64,000 bases of DNA from Dysgonomonas sp. HDW5A (GTDB lineage: Bacteria; Bacteroidota; Bacteroidia; Bacteroidales; Dysgonomonadaceae): positions 124,001 through 188,000 of the forward strand of contig NZ_CP049857.1 of NCBI RefSeq assembly GCF_011299555.1, read 5' to 3'. The position numbers were made by a program, and so were the translations under genes. The first letter of the stretch is position 1. Every line of letters begins with the position of its first letter. Shown here one piece after another: positions 40,106 to 48,026 of this stretch. The notes under the pieces were generated by a model. That model was not told the origin of the DNA. It did not search any database and worked only from the letters and a program-made list of their open reading frames with translations.

Positions 40106-41005
40106 TCAACCTATTCCACGCTGATAGTTCCGATAAGCAATGGGTGTAAATCCTGTCTTTTTCTTAAAGATGGAGAAAAAATGCTCTGTCGAATTATAAT
40201 TCAGCTCAAAAGCAATCTCTTTGACCGATTGTGAAGTTTCGGCCAGAAGATGTTTTGCCTGATTGATCTTCAATTCCTGAAAATATTGTGTAGGAGCATA
40301 TCCTGTATAATTCTTAAAGACTTTACGAAACCACGAATAGCTGACATTCAGTTTTTCGGCAATTTGCTGGGGGGCAACATCCTTATAGATATTCTCGGAC
40401 ATAATAATTTTAGCCCGTTCTATTTTTTGATAAATTTCCGCATTTTCGGTTACTATGTTTTTCGAAACAGATAACACCTTGCCCATAATATGCAACACAA
40501 CGCCTGCCAGATATTGCTGAGTAGCAATTTTATCTTCTTTAGCTGTTTCGATAGCACGGGAGAAAAGATTCACCAAGTTATCCTGAAAACCAACTTCTAA
40601 AACAGGATTCTCTTTCGTGAAAAACGATGCATGAACAAGATTATCGATTATAGGGCCTTCGAAGCCAATATAATATTCATTCCATCCACTATCGGAAAGC
40701 GGACTATAGGTATGCCATTGATTGGGAAAAAGCATAATGAGGCAACCTTTTTCCACTTTTCTTTTCTTGGTAGAATCAGACTCGAAGAAACCTTCCCCTT
40801 TTGTTATATAAAGTAGTTGGTATTCACGGAGAACCCGACCTTTAGACGTATTAAAAAAGTAGTCGGAAGGATGGTTTGTCAAAGGATATTTTCCTCCTTT
40901 TTGAATAGGCTGAAATCCGACCGTATTTACCCATAAGCCAAATTGTTTATCCCGCTCACTAACCAGTAAGTATTTAAAGTTAACCCCAAAGTCATTAAGG
41001 CGCAT
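40106..41005 (-). CDS. rhaR: AraC-family transcriptional regulator, probable rhamnose regulator
   Basis: Cytoplasmic one-component regulator with an N-terminal cupin-like sugar-binding domain (about 30-150, including RVLREYQLLYITKGEGFFES and FPNQWHTYSPL) and a C-terminal double HTH (about 205-299, IAEKLNVSYSWFRKVFKNYTG and IAFELNYNSTEHFFSIFKKKTG). The frame opens at 41047, but the first residues look non-coding; ATG 41005 gives 299 residues. It is last in the gene order rhaB-rhaA-rhaT-rhaD-GH105-rhaR, so L-rhamnose is the probable effector, by analogy with RhaR of Bacteroides thetaiotaomicron. TGACAAAA-type repeats upstream of rhaB and GH105 are candidate sites. Confidence 0.85.
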   Translation of the reverse strand: MRLNDFGVNFKYLLVSERDKQFGLWVNTVGFQPIQKGGKYPLTNHPSDYFFNTSKGRVLREYQLLYITKGEGFFESDSTKKRKVEKGCLIMLFPNQWHTYSPLSDSGWNEYYIGFEGPIIDNLVHASFFTKENPVLEVGFQDNLVNLFSRAIETAKEDKIATQQYLAGVVLHIMGKVLSVSKNIVTENAEIYQKIERAKIIMSENIYKDVAPQQIAEKLNVSYSWFRKVFKNYTGYAPTQYFQELKINQAKHLLAETSQSVKEIAFELNYNSTEHFFSIFKKKTGFTPIAYRNYQRGIG

Positions 41006-41060
41006 CATAAGTAGATAGATTAAGGGCTCGATCCAACAATGAATCAAGCTCTTAAAGGTA

Positions 41061-42362
41061 TTATTTTTTTATCACAATTTTATCATACTGATCATCTGCT
41101 GATATTTCAGAATATTTAATCGCATCCGACATTTCGACTAAAGCACGCAATACAGGCCCTTCTCCCATAGGGGCATTCTCTTGTGTTTTCCGGTTATAAT
41201 AAAATGATAATGAAGGCATAATACCCGTCCCCACACAAATAGCAGTAACATCACCTTCATCAGTCATTTTTGTCATCATACCCTTCAAACCCTGCTCTGC
41301 AACATAAATAAAATCTTTATCTATCCAGCCTTCTCTTACTCCACGGGCAATACCGAATACAAACATAGCAGTACCTGTTATCTCTTCATACGAATCTGTT
41401 TTATCCAAGATTTGGTACCACAAACCATTTTTCCCCTGATAACGGGCTACCCCACTCACTTGTTGTTTGAAGTTTTCGATTAAAGCCTGCCTCTTAGGAT
41501 GATTTTTAGGTAACATGGTTAACAGGTCGGCTTGTGCCATTAAAATCCACCCATTGGCTCTTGACCAATGTGCAACACCATGTTCCTTAGTATCTGTATG
41601 GTAGCAATGATAATAGATTTGCTTTTCGGGATGCCATAGATAGTTTGTATAATTCAAGACCTGATTGGCTGCATCGTCAAAATATTTTGTATCTCCTGTC
41701 ATTTTACCCATACGGCAAAGAAAGGCGACTCCCATAAATAAGTCATCTGCCCAGATTGTATTTTCGTGAGGCCAAAGTCGTGCTATCGTTCCATCCTCGA
41801 GACGAGGTTCTGCATACATCAAATGATCGTTAGTCTCATTTATATAATTAAGAAATGCCTTGTTCGGTTTACGCATTTGAAGCTCAATCAGACTTGCACC
41901 CATCGGACCGTTGTCATCAAGCCTCTTGGCTCTGAATATCATGTGCCATGTCAGTTTGCGAATAGCCCGCCAGCCTCCTTCGCTAAATGCCTGATCGTAT
42001 TGTTTCTTAAAGAAGTTCAGATTATTCTCATCAAAAACAAAATTCATATTCTTGAAAACATAATCTTCGTATTTCTTTGATTTGGTTTTATCTGCAAGTT
42101 CCAACAGAGCAATATTCAAAACTCCATTTGTATAATGCCAGTCGTTATATTCGTTCTGAACCTTAATATCCATAGAAAATGGAACATTCTTAAGGTTGGT
42201 ATAAGTTTGCTCTGTCTTTGTATTAACAAAGGTGTAAGGCGTCTCCGACATAATTCTGTCGGCAATAGCTATTGCTATTTGATCTGCCGATTGAGTTGCC
42301 TGAGAATAAGCAGCCAGTGTCGTAAAAAGAGCAAAAGCAACTATTAGTGATTTTCGGTACAT
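41061..42362 (-). CDS. GH105 unsaturated rhamnogalacturonyl/glucuronyl hydrolase
   Basis: Removes the unsaturated uronic acid left on oligosaccharide ends by pectin lyases. It has 433 residues with a signal peptide (about 1-20, ending AYSQ). The six-helical-hairpin fold is recognised from DWHYTNGVLNIALLEL, TIWADDLFMGVAFLCRMG with Asp206/207 as the likely catalytic pair, HWSRANGW, and GLWYQILDKTDSYEEITGTAMF. Upstream lies a 384-bp region with repeat arrays, and rhaR follows 55 bp later. The second GH105 at 52509 is only distantly similar, so they probably prefer different oligosaccharides. Confidence 0.92.
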   Translation of the reverse strand: MYRKSLIVAFALFTTLAAYSQATQSADQIAIAIADRIMSETPYTFVNTKTEQTYTNLKNVPFSMDIKVQNEYNDWHYTNGVLNIALLELADKTKSKKYEDYVFKNMNFVFDENNLNFFKKQYDQAFSEGGWRAIRKLTWHMIFRAKRLDDNGPMGASLIELQMRKPNKAFLNYINETNDHLMYAEPRLEDGTIARLWPHENTIWADDLFMGVAFLCRMGKMTGDTKYFDDAANQVLNYTNYLWHPEKQIYYHCYHTDTKEHGVAHWSRANGWILMAQADLLTMLPKNHPKRQALIENFKQQVSGVARYQGKNGLWYQILDKTDSYEEITGTAMFVFGIARGVREGWIDKDFIYVAEQGLKGMMTKMTDEGDVTAICVGTGIMPSLSFYYNRKTQENAPMGEGPVLRALVEMSDAIKYSEISADDQYDKIVIKK

Positions 42363-42746
42363 AAGGTTAACTATTAAAAATTTGAAAATGATTACTAATC
42401 TGCGATCGAAATAATTCTACAATCAGGTATCATTCGTTACAAAAAGTAATCAATAAGGTGACAAATACTTCTACAAAAGTGTCATTTTCCGATTTTCACT
42501 AAAACACTATAAATCAACAAACAACAAATCAGAAGGTGACAAAAGTAACAAAAGTGACACTTTTTATATGAGTCTATTTTTCTATTTTATGGTGTTACCT
42601 TTTTCGGTGCAAAGACAGATAAATATCTTATGTTATATGCAGCCAAACAAATAAGATTATCCCAATCGGCAACGAATTTATAGATAGATAAATAATGCTT
42701 TAATGTAGAGATGAGACTCCCCATCCCTACTCGAAAGCATAATACA
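42363..42746 (-). promoter_or_regulatory. 384-bp control region upstream of GH105 with TGACAAAA repeats
   Basis: No gene. GGTGACAAAT at about 42457 faces AAAAGTGTCA at about 42475-42484. A second array at 42531-42563 has three units of about 9 bp (GTGACAAAA, GTAACAAAA, GTGACAC). This array matches 5234-5265 (29 of 32 positions, opposite strand), and AACAAAAGTGACACTTT is identical to 5304-5320. Clustered direct repeats before a GH105 gene whose operon encodes an AraC regulator suggest operators. No exact -7 box is visible. Confidence 0.5.
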
Positions 42747-43556
42747 TTATTTGGGCAAATTGAAAGCCTCTTTCAAAGCTTGCATATCTGCCATAGAAGT
42801 ACCTTCGGGCTCGAAGCCCATCGATTTAGCTGTCAGATATATTTGTGCCGATTTCGAAAGGGTATCCACCATATCGAATGCTTCCATGATGTTTTCACTA
42901 ATGGAACATACACCGTGCTTCTCCCACATTACTACATCGTAATTTTCCAGTGCTTTTACCGTAGCCTCAGCCAACTCTATAGAGCTAGGCATTAGATAAG
43001 GTATAATACCTAATCCTTTAGGACAGAAAGCTCTGGTTTCGGGAATCATACTCCAGAGAAGATAAGTAAGCTTATCTTTTTCTAAAAATGCTCGGTTATG
43101 AGTCATAGCTATCAAATCAATAGGATGCGTATGTAACGCCGCCTTATAATTAGATCCGCTACCAATCATATAATCGTGCATGGATAGATGTGACGGTAAT
43201 TCGGATGTCGGGCGAACGGGATTATCCGCTATAATTTCGTAGCTGTTACAATCGTCGCCGATACGAATTACAGCACCATTCTCCATAGGCCAGCGAGCCA
43301 AATCACGCATACGCATATTGGTTCCCTTACAGAAAAAATAGCATCCTTTCAAATTGGGAAGAACTTTTCCAATTACATATTTCTCACTGATCGGTTTCAT
43401 GTTTCTGATTTCATCATCCACCAGATCCGTGATGTTTATTGTGATATTTCCACCATTGCGTTCAGCCCATCCTTTTTGCCAAAGGTAGCCCGCTACTTCT
43501 GCCACTTCCCATACTTTTTTGGCAAGTTCCGGACGGTTATCTAATATTGATTTCAT
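42747..43556 (-). CDS. rhaD: Rhamnulose-1-phosphate aldolase
   Basis: Zinc-dependent class II aldolase that splits L-rhamnulose 1-phosphate into dihydroxyacetone phosphate and L-lactaldehyde. It has 269 residues. Zinc ligands by analogy with E. coli RhaD are His142 and His144 (LHTHPIDL) and His214 (WEKHGVC), with Glu119 as the catalytic base (PTSELPSH). AERNGGNITINI is the phosphate-binding block. It belongs to the rha operon, but a 455-bp repeat-like element separates it from rhaT upstream. Confidence 0.96.
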   Translation of the reverse strand: MKSILDNRPELAKKVWEVAEVAGYLWQKGWAERNGGNITINITDLVDDEIRNMKPISEKYVIGKVLPNLKGCYFFCKGTNMRMRDLARWPMENGAVIRIGDDCNSYEIIADNPVRPTSELPSHLSMHDYMIGSGSNYKAALHTHPIDLIAMTHNRAFLEKDKLTYLLWSMIPETRAFCPKGLGIIPYLMPSSIELAEATVKALENYDVVMWEKHGVCSISENIMEAFDMVDTLSKSAQIYLTAKSMGFEPEGTSMADMQALKEAFNLPK

Positions 43557-43572
43557 TTCGTTTTCAGTTTTA

Positions 43573-43585
43573 AGGTCACAGACCT
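43573..43585. repeat. AGGTC-type mini-palindrome, copy 3
   Basis: AGGTCACAGACCT, 16 bp upstream of the rhaD start. On the coding strand it reads AGGTCTGTGACCTTAAAA, identical over these 18 bases to the copy before rhaA. Confidence 0.55.
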
Positions 43586-43651
43586 ATTTAAGTAATACTT
43601 TAATGTTATATTTTTAAGTTATAACTAATGCCAGTTGGTAGTTGATATTAT

Positions 43652-44106
43652 ATGTTCTATTTTTACTAACGCACCCTATGGGTTTGTTTTTCATTTTGCC
43701 TTGATGCAAAACGAAACAAAAGATCAAGACTATGCCTCTTTGCCCGACCCGCTACGGTCTCGAAAGCTAAAACAAAAGAAAACGTTTAACGTTGATACCC
43801 TTTCGTTTCTTAACGCTTTCTTCATCCTGCGGGTACCCCGTGCAACTGGCAAGGTCGGTAACCTAACGGATGACAAGCTTTTGCGTGCGTCAGCCCAAGT
43901 GCATCAGTGGAGTAGCCGTTGGCTGACAAGCAAAGCAGGCGTAAAACTAAACGTGCCGATAGGCAATAAGTTTAGTTTAGACCGCAAGCTTAAGGCAGGC
44001 AGGAGAGCCACGCAGCACAAAGCCTTTTTGATTCCTTTTGTGGCTTTGGGCAAAAGGAATACAAGCAATCTTCGATTGCGCGTAGTAAAATAATAAAATA
44101 GAACAT
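43652..44106. mobile_element. MITE-like non-coding element with terminal inverted repeats inside the rha operon
   Basis: The ends are inverted copies. The left end starts ATGTTCTATTTT (43652-43663) then TACTA. The right end, read in reverse, starts ATGTTCTATTTT (44106-44095), then a short insert and TACTA. The 455-bp interior is visibly richer in G and C than the flanks and contains small hairpins: TTTTGC/GCAAAA near 43694-43711, CTTGAT/ATCAAG near 43701-43729, CAAAGCC/GGCTTTG near 44020-44047, and GCAATC/GATTGC at 44064-44078. A 152-codon + strand frame (43635-44093) has no recognisable protein features and lies antisense to the operon, so I treat it as spurious. No transposase is present. 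It resembles dispersed non-autonomous repeats. Confidence 0.6.
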
Positions 44107-44120
44107 TAAACATACACATC

Positions 44121-45149
44121 TCACAAAAGGTTAGGCAGCACTAATGAAAATATAAGTATAGCCATACCCAATATGAGTACCATAATTGTTTTCTGACCTG
44201 TACCTTTCCATTCTTTCAGAACAATTCCCCAGATATTGCTGCATATCACATTGAGCGACATAAGTATACTCCACGAGAAGGCAATCATAATACTACCCGG
44301 TTCGAAGAAGCTTTTACCCATTCCCAATGCAAAAAACTGAGAATACCACAATATACCGGCTAAGACACAGAATAAAGTATTTCGCACCAATAATCCCGAA
44401 GGAGTAGTAAAAATTTGTCCCGAAGTACCATTCTTTTTATTTTGCCATACGCAATATATAAGGTTGGTAAGAAAACCGCCGATTGTAACCAAAAGAGTTA
44501 CGGGATTCTGGGTAAAGAATGAATTTGCTCCAAGCTCCATTACTCTTTGCTGAATAGGTTCACCCGCATTCAATCCCAAGCTGAAACAGGCACTCATTAC
44601 ACCTGCAAGCAGAGCTACAAGCAATCCTTTTTTCAAAGCAAAGTCTTTGACTGCTTTCTTCTTTTCTTCTTCGGTCATATCCTTCGATCTCAAAGAACCT
44701 GCATAACCGATCGTTGCAATACCTGCCAAAGTGATACAAACACTTATCAGGAGAATTACTCCATCACCGGACAGTAAATCGTTACCACTAAGCACAGCAG
44801 GAATAAGTGTTCCGAAAGCCGAGCAAGTACCCAAGGCGATAGATTGCCCCAATGCAACCCCCAAATAACGCATACTCAAACCGAAAGTCAAACCTCCAAT
44901 GCCCCACAAAACACCATAAAAAATGGTTTTCAGAGTAGCGGCAGATTCTATCGAATATACGTCAATTAACGACTGGAAGTTTGTAGCCAATAAAGCTCCC
45001 AAGAAAGGGAATACTAACCATGCAAACACCCCTTGAACCAACCAGAAGTTTTCCCAAGACCAATCTTTGACCTTATTAATGGGAACATACGAGCTGGATT
45101 GACCCAAACTTCCTATCGCTATTATAATCAGACCTATTAATGTATTCAT
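44121..45149 (-). CDS. rhaT: L-rhamnose-proton symporter
   Basis: Inner-membrane transporter of 342 residues with about ten hydrophobic helices, matching RhaT of enteric bacteria in length. Characteristic segments are SSSYVPINKVKDWSWENFWL at the start, GVLWGIGGLTFGLSMRYLGV, and NSFFTQNPVTLL. Its ATG overlaps the rhaA stop codon by four bases (ATGA), indicating coupled translation. It imports free L-rhamnose released by the GH106 enzyme in the periplasm or outside the cell. Confidence 0.95.
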   Translation of the reverse strand: MNTLIGLIIIAIGSLGQSSSYVPINKVKDWSWENFWLVQGVFAWLVFPFLGALLATNFQSLIDVYSIESAATLKTIFYGVLWGIGGLTFGLSMRYLGVALGQSIALGTCSAFGTLIPAVLSGNDLLSGDGVILLISVCITLAGIATIGYAGSLRSKDMTEEEKKKAVKDFALKKGLLVALLAGVMSACFSLGLNAGEPIQQRVMELGANSFFTQNPVTLLVTIGGFLTNLIYCVWQNKKNGTSGQIFTTPSGLLVRNTLFCVLAGILWYSQFFALGMGKSFFEPGSIMIAFSWSILMSLNVICSNIWGIVLKEWKGTGQKTIMVLILGMAILIFSLVLPNLL

Positions 45150-46402
45150 CGTTTAGATGTTACGTCTTTTTCATATTGTTGTACCAAAGGAATAAAATCT
45201 TCGCCCACAGCAATGTTATTTTTCAAGCAGAAATAATCCCACACTGCATTCCAAGGAAGACCTTTAGACTCTTCTAGAAGTGCAAGTCTTTCGAAATACT
45301 GTCCTTTCGACTCATATTCACGAAGGATATTTAGCGGCTCAAGCAATGCCTGAAGGAATGCTTTTTGAGTAGCTCTGATACCGATCACATACGCACCGAT
45401 ACGATTGATAGATGCATCGAAGAAGTCAAGACCTATATGTACTCTTTTCAAAGCATCTGCTCTTACTATTTCTTTTGCAAGATCGATAGTCTCATCATTC
45501 AAGATAGCCACGTGATCCGAATCCCAACGAACAGGACGGCTTACGTGAAGCATGATCTCCGGAGTATAAAGCAATAGAGAAGAAATCTTATCGGCAACAC
45601 TTTCCGACAAATGGAAGTGACCTGTATCTAGTGTAACCATTTTTTGATTCTTCACACCATATCCCATGTAGAAATCATGAGAACCAACGGTATAACTCTC
45701 CAATGCAATACCAAACAATTTAGATTCGATACAATCTTTCATGTTTTTATATTCGGTAGAGAATATATTATCTAACGATTGCTCTAATATCTGACGGTAT
45801 TTATAACGATTTACGGTAATATCTTTACTTCCATCGTGTATCCATAAATTCATAATACAAGGGTCGTTTTGAAATTTACCCATTGCCTCCGATATGGCAC
45901 GTGAACGTTTTGTATGCTCGATCCAAAATTCACGGATCGAATTATCAGGATTAGCAAGCGTTAAATCTCCACTCTTAGGATGTCCGAACGAACTTGAATT
46001 GAAATCCAGTTTAAGATTCTTTTCTTTCGCCCAATCCATCCAGCTTGTAAAATGCTCAGGAAGAATTTGATCTCTGTCAACCGCTTTTCCTCCGAAATCA
46101 CCATATATAGCATGTAGATTGAAACGATGGTTACCTCCTACATATTTCAAAACTTGCTCTATATCGGCACGCACTTCATCTATATTACGAGCTCTACCCG
46201 GATAGTTTCCGGTAGCCTGAATACCGCCTCCGCCAATATTTCCCAGATTCTCGAAACCAACCACATCGTCTGTCTGCCAGCAATGAAGCGATATGGATAC
46301 TTCCTGAATTTTCGCCAAAACTTTATCAACATCCACACCAACTGCTGCATAACGCTCTTTTGCGATTTCGTATGCCTTTTCTACTAATACTTCTTTTTTC
46401 AT
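45146..46402 (-). CDS. rhaA: L-rhamnose isomerase
   Basis: Metal-dependent TIM-barrel isomerase converting L-rhamnose to L-rhamnulose. It has 418 residues, the family size. SLHCWQTDDVVGFENLG, GGGGIQATGNYPGRARN, LDFNSSSFGHPKSGDLTLAN and LDTGHFHLSESVADK are classical blocks, the last carrying metal-binding residues. It overlaps rhaT by four bases and lies 42 bp after rhaB. Confidence 0.98.
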   Translation of the reverse strand: MKKEVLVEKAYEIAKERYAAVGVDVDKVLAKIQEVSISLHCWQTDDVVGFENLGNIGGGGIQATGNYPGRARNIDEVRADIEQVLKYVGGNHRFNLHAIYGDFGGKAVDRDQILPEHFTSWMDWAKEKNLKLDFNSSSFGHPKSGDLTLANPDNSIREFWIEHTKRSRAISEAMGKFQNDPCIMNLWIHDGSKDITVNRYKYRQILEQSLDNIFSTEYKNMKDCIESKLFGIALESYTVGSHDFYMGYGVKNQKMVTLDTGHFHLSESVADKISSLLLYTPEIMLHVSRPVRWDSDHVAILNDETIDLAKEIVRADALKRVHIGLDFFDASINRIGAYVIGIRATQKAFLQALLEPLNILREYESKGQYFERLALLEESKGLPWNAVWDYFCLKNNIAVGEDFIPLVQQYEKDVTSKR

Positions 46403-46418
46403 GGTTATTTATTTTTTA

Positions 46419-46431
46419 AGGTCACAGACCT
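46419..46431. repeat. AGGTC-type mini-palindrome, copy 4
   Basis: AGGTCACAGACCT in the 42-bp gap between rhaB and rhaA, 16 bp before the rhaA start. It is the same element, at the same distance, as the one before rhaD. Confidence 0.55.
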
Positions 46432-46444
46432 GTTTGTTATTCTT

Positions 46445-47908
46445 TCATTTACTTATCTGTAAATACTTTGCATATGCTTTATTCCAAATCTCAACATCCT
46501 GAGGTAAGAAGGTTTCGGGTTGTACCGAATTGCTTATTACCTTTCTCATATCCGATAAACTATTCACCAGATTCAAAGCTTTTGCCTGTAACATAATATT
46601 ACCAATGGCTGTTGCTTCAGATGGTCCTGTTACAATAGGAACATTCAACGCATTGGCAGTAAACTGATTTAACAGATTGTTCTTTGAACCTCCTCCGATT
46701 ACATGTAGTTTCTTGATCTCGAAAGGAGCTAATTCCTGCAAATGATCGAATATCTCTTTGTACCTTAATGCTAAACTCTCGAATATGCAACGAACATATT
46801 CACCGATAGTCTGAGGCGTTGGCTGACCTGTATTAATACAATAATTACTTATTGCTTTGGTCATTATTGTAGGATTGGCAAAGACGTCTGCATCGGGATC
46901 TACCAAACATTTGAAAGGTTCGCTTTTCGACGCCTGCTCAATCAAATCGGGATAAGAGAGATTAGCATCCCATTCTTTACGGCATTGCTCTAAAAGCCAC
47001 ATTCCACATATATTCTTGAGGAAACGGATTGTACCGTCTACCCCACCCTCATTAGTGAAGTTGAGATTATATGTCTTCTCATTTATAATAGGCTCTTTTA
47101 CCTCGATCCCCATTAATGACCACGTTCCCGAACTCAGATAAGCAAAGCACTCATCCTCAGCAGGTACAGATGCCACAGCCGAAGCCGTATCGTGCCCTGC
47201 AACAGCCACAACAGGAATATTTTCGAGTCCTGTTTGTTTACAAACCGACTCTGACAAATTTCCAATCACAGTTCCCGGTAACACAAAACGTCCGAATTTG
47301 CTTTTATCCAGACCTACTTTTTCGAGTAATTCGCAATTCAGCTCTTTTTTATAAGGATTCATAGCCTGAGATGTCGAAGCTATCGTATATTCCATTACCA
47401 CCTCACCTGTAAGCAAATAGGATAAAGCATCGGGCATGAATATAATCTTATCAGCCTCTTTCAACAAAGTGGCTTCATTCTCATTAAGAGTGAAAAATTG
47501 AAACAATGAATTGAAATTCATTATCTGGATTCCTGTTGCTTCATACACATCCTTACGTGAAACAAGCTTAAAAAAATTATCAGGTGCATCTACCGTATGA
47601 GGATCACGATATGCATAGGGCATACCTATGATTTCTTTATTCTTATCGATAGCTATAAAATCGACTCCCCATGTATCTATACCTATTGACGATATAGTGA
47701 TTCCTTCCTGAGCGACTTTCTTCAAACTGAGAAGAATCGACTCATAAAGCGATAATATGTTCCAGTAAAAATGACCGTTTACTTCAATCAAAGGATTAGC
47801 AAAACGGGTTAACTCTTCGATTTTGAGCACTCCGTTATCGAGAGTACCAAGTATAGTGCGTCCGCTTGATGCGCCTATATCAATTGCCAGAAAGTTTTGT
47901 GTATTCAT
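46445..47908 (-). CDS. rhaB: Rhamnulokinase
   Basis: FGGY-family kinase that phosphorylates L-rhamnulose at O-1. It has 487 residues. The N-terminal ATP-site motif FLAIDIGASSGRTILG, AGHDTASAVASVP and the C-terminal HVIGGGSKNNLLNQFTANAL identify it. It is the first gene of the rha catabolic set, with a candidate promoter at 47964 and a GACAAA/TTTGTC inverted repeat further upstream. The GH28 gene ends 118 bp before it on the same strand, so read-through from the pectin genes is also possible. Confidence 0.96.
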   Translation of the reverse strand: MNTQNFLAIDIGASSGRTILGTLDNGVLKIEELTRFANPLIEVNGHFYWNILSLYESILLSLKKVAQEGITISSIGIDTWGVDFIAIDKNKEIIGMPYAYRDPHTVDAPDNFFKLVSRKDVYEATGIQIMNFNSLFQFFTLNENEATLLKEADKIIFMPDALSYLLTGEVVMEYTIASTSQAMNPYKKELNCELLEKVGLDKSKFGRFVLPGTVIGNLSESVCKQTGLENIPVVAVAGHDTASAVASVPAEDECFAYLSSGTWSLMGIEVKEPIINEKTYNLNFTNEGGVDGTIRFLKNICGMWLLEQCRKEWDANLSYPDLIEQASKSEPFKCLVDPDADVFANPTIMTKAISNYCINTGQPTPQTIGEYVRCIFESLALRYKEIFDHLQELAPFEIKKLHVIGGGSKNNLLNQFTANALNVPIVTGPSEATAIGNIMLQAKALNLVNSLSDMRKVISNSVQPETFLPQDVEIWNKAYAKYLQISK

Positions 47909-47963
47909 TTATTTAGATTTAAGGTCTATCATTTTTAAGTGAATAGATTTTGATTGTGTAAAG

Positions 47964-47971
47964 CAAATGTA
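47964..47971 (-). promoter_or_regulatory. Putative -7 box for rhaB
   Basis: TACATTTG on the - strand, an exact TAnnTTTG match, about 56 bp before the rhaB start codon. A -33 TTG is absent at the usual distance. GACAAA-N10-TTTGTC at 48007-48028, about 40 bp upstream, is a candidate activator site. Confidence 0.45.
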
Positions 47972-48026
47972 GTGCCTCTTCTCATTTATACCGATAGTGT
48001 ATTTGAGACAAAGACTACAGGTTTTG

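Noticed and set aside
43635-44093. 152-codon + strand open frame in the rha operon
   Set aside because: Its translation is basic, low in recognisable motifs and spans one terminal repeat and nearly the whole MITE-like element antisense to the operon. It is best explained as an accidental frame in a GC-richer repeat.
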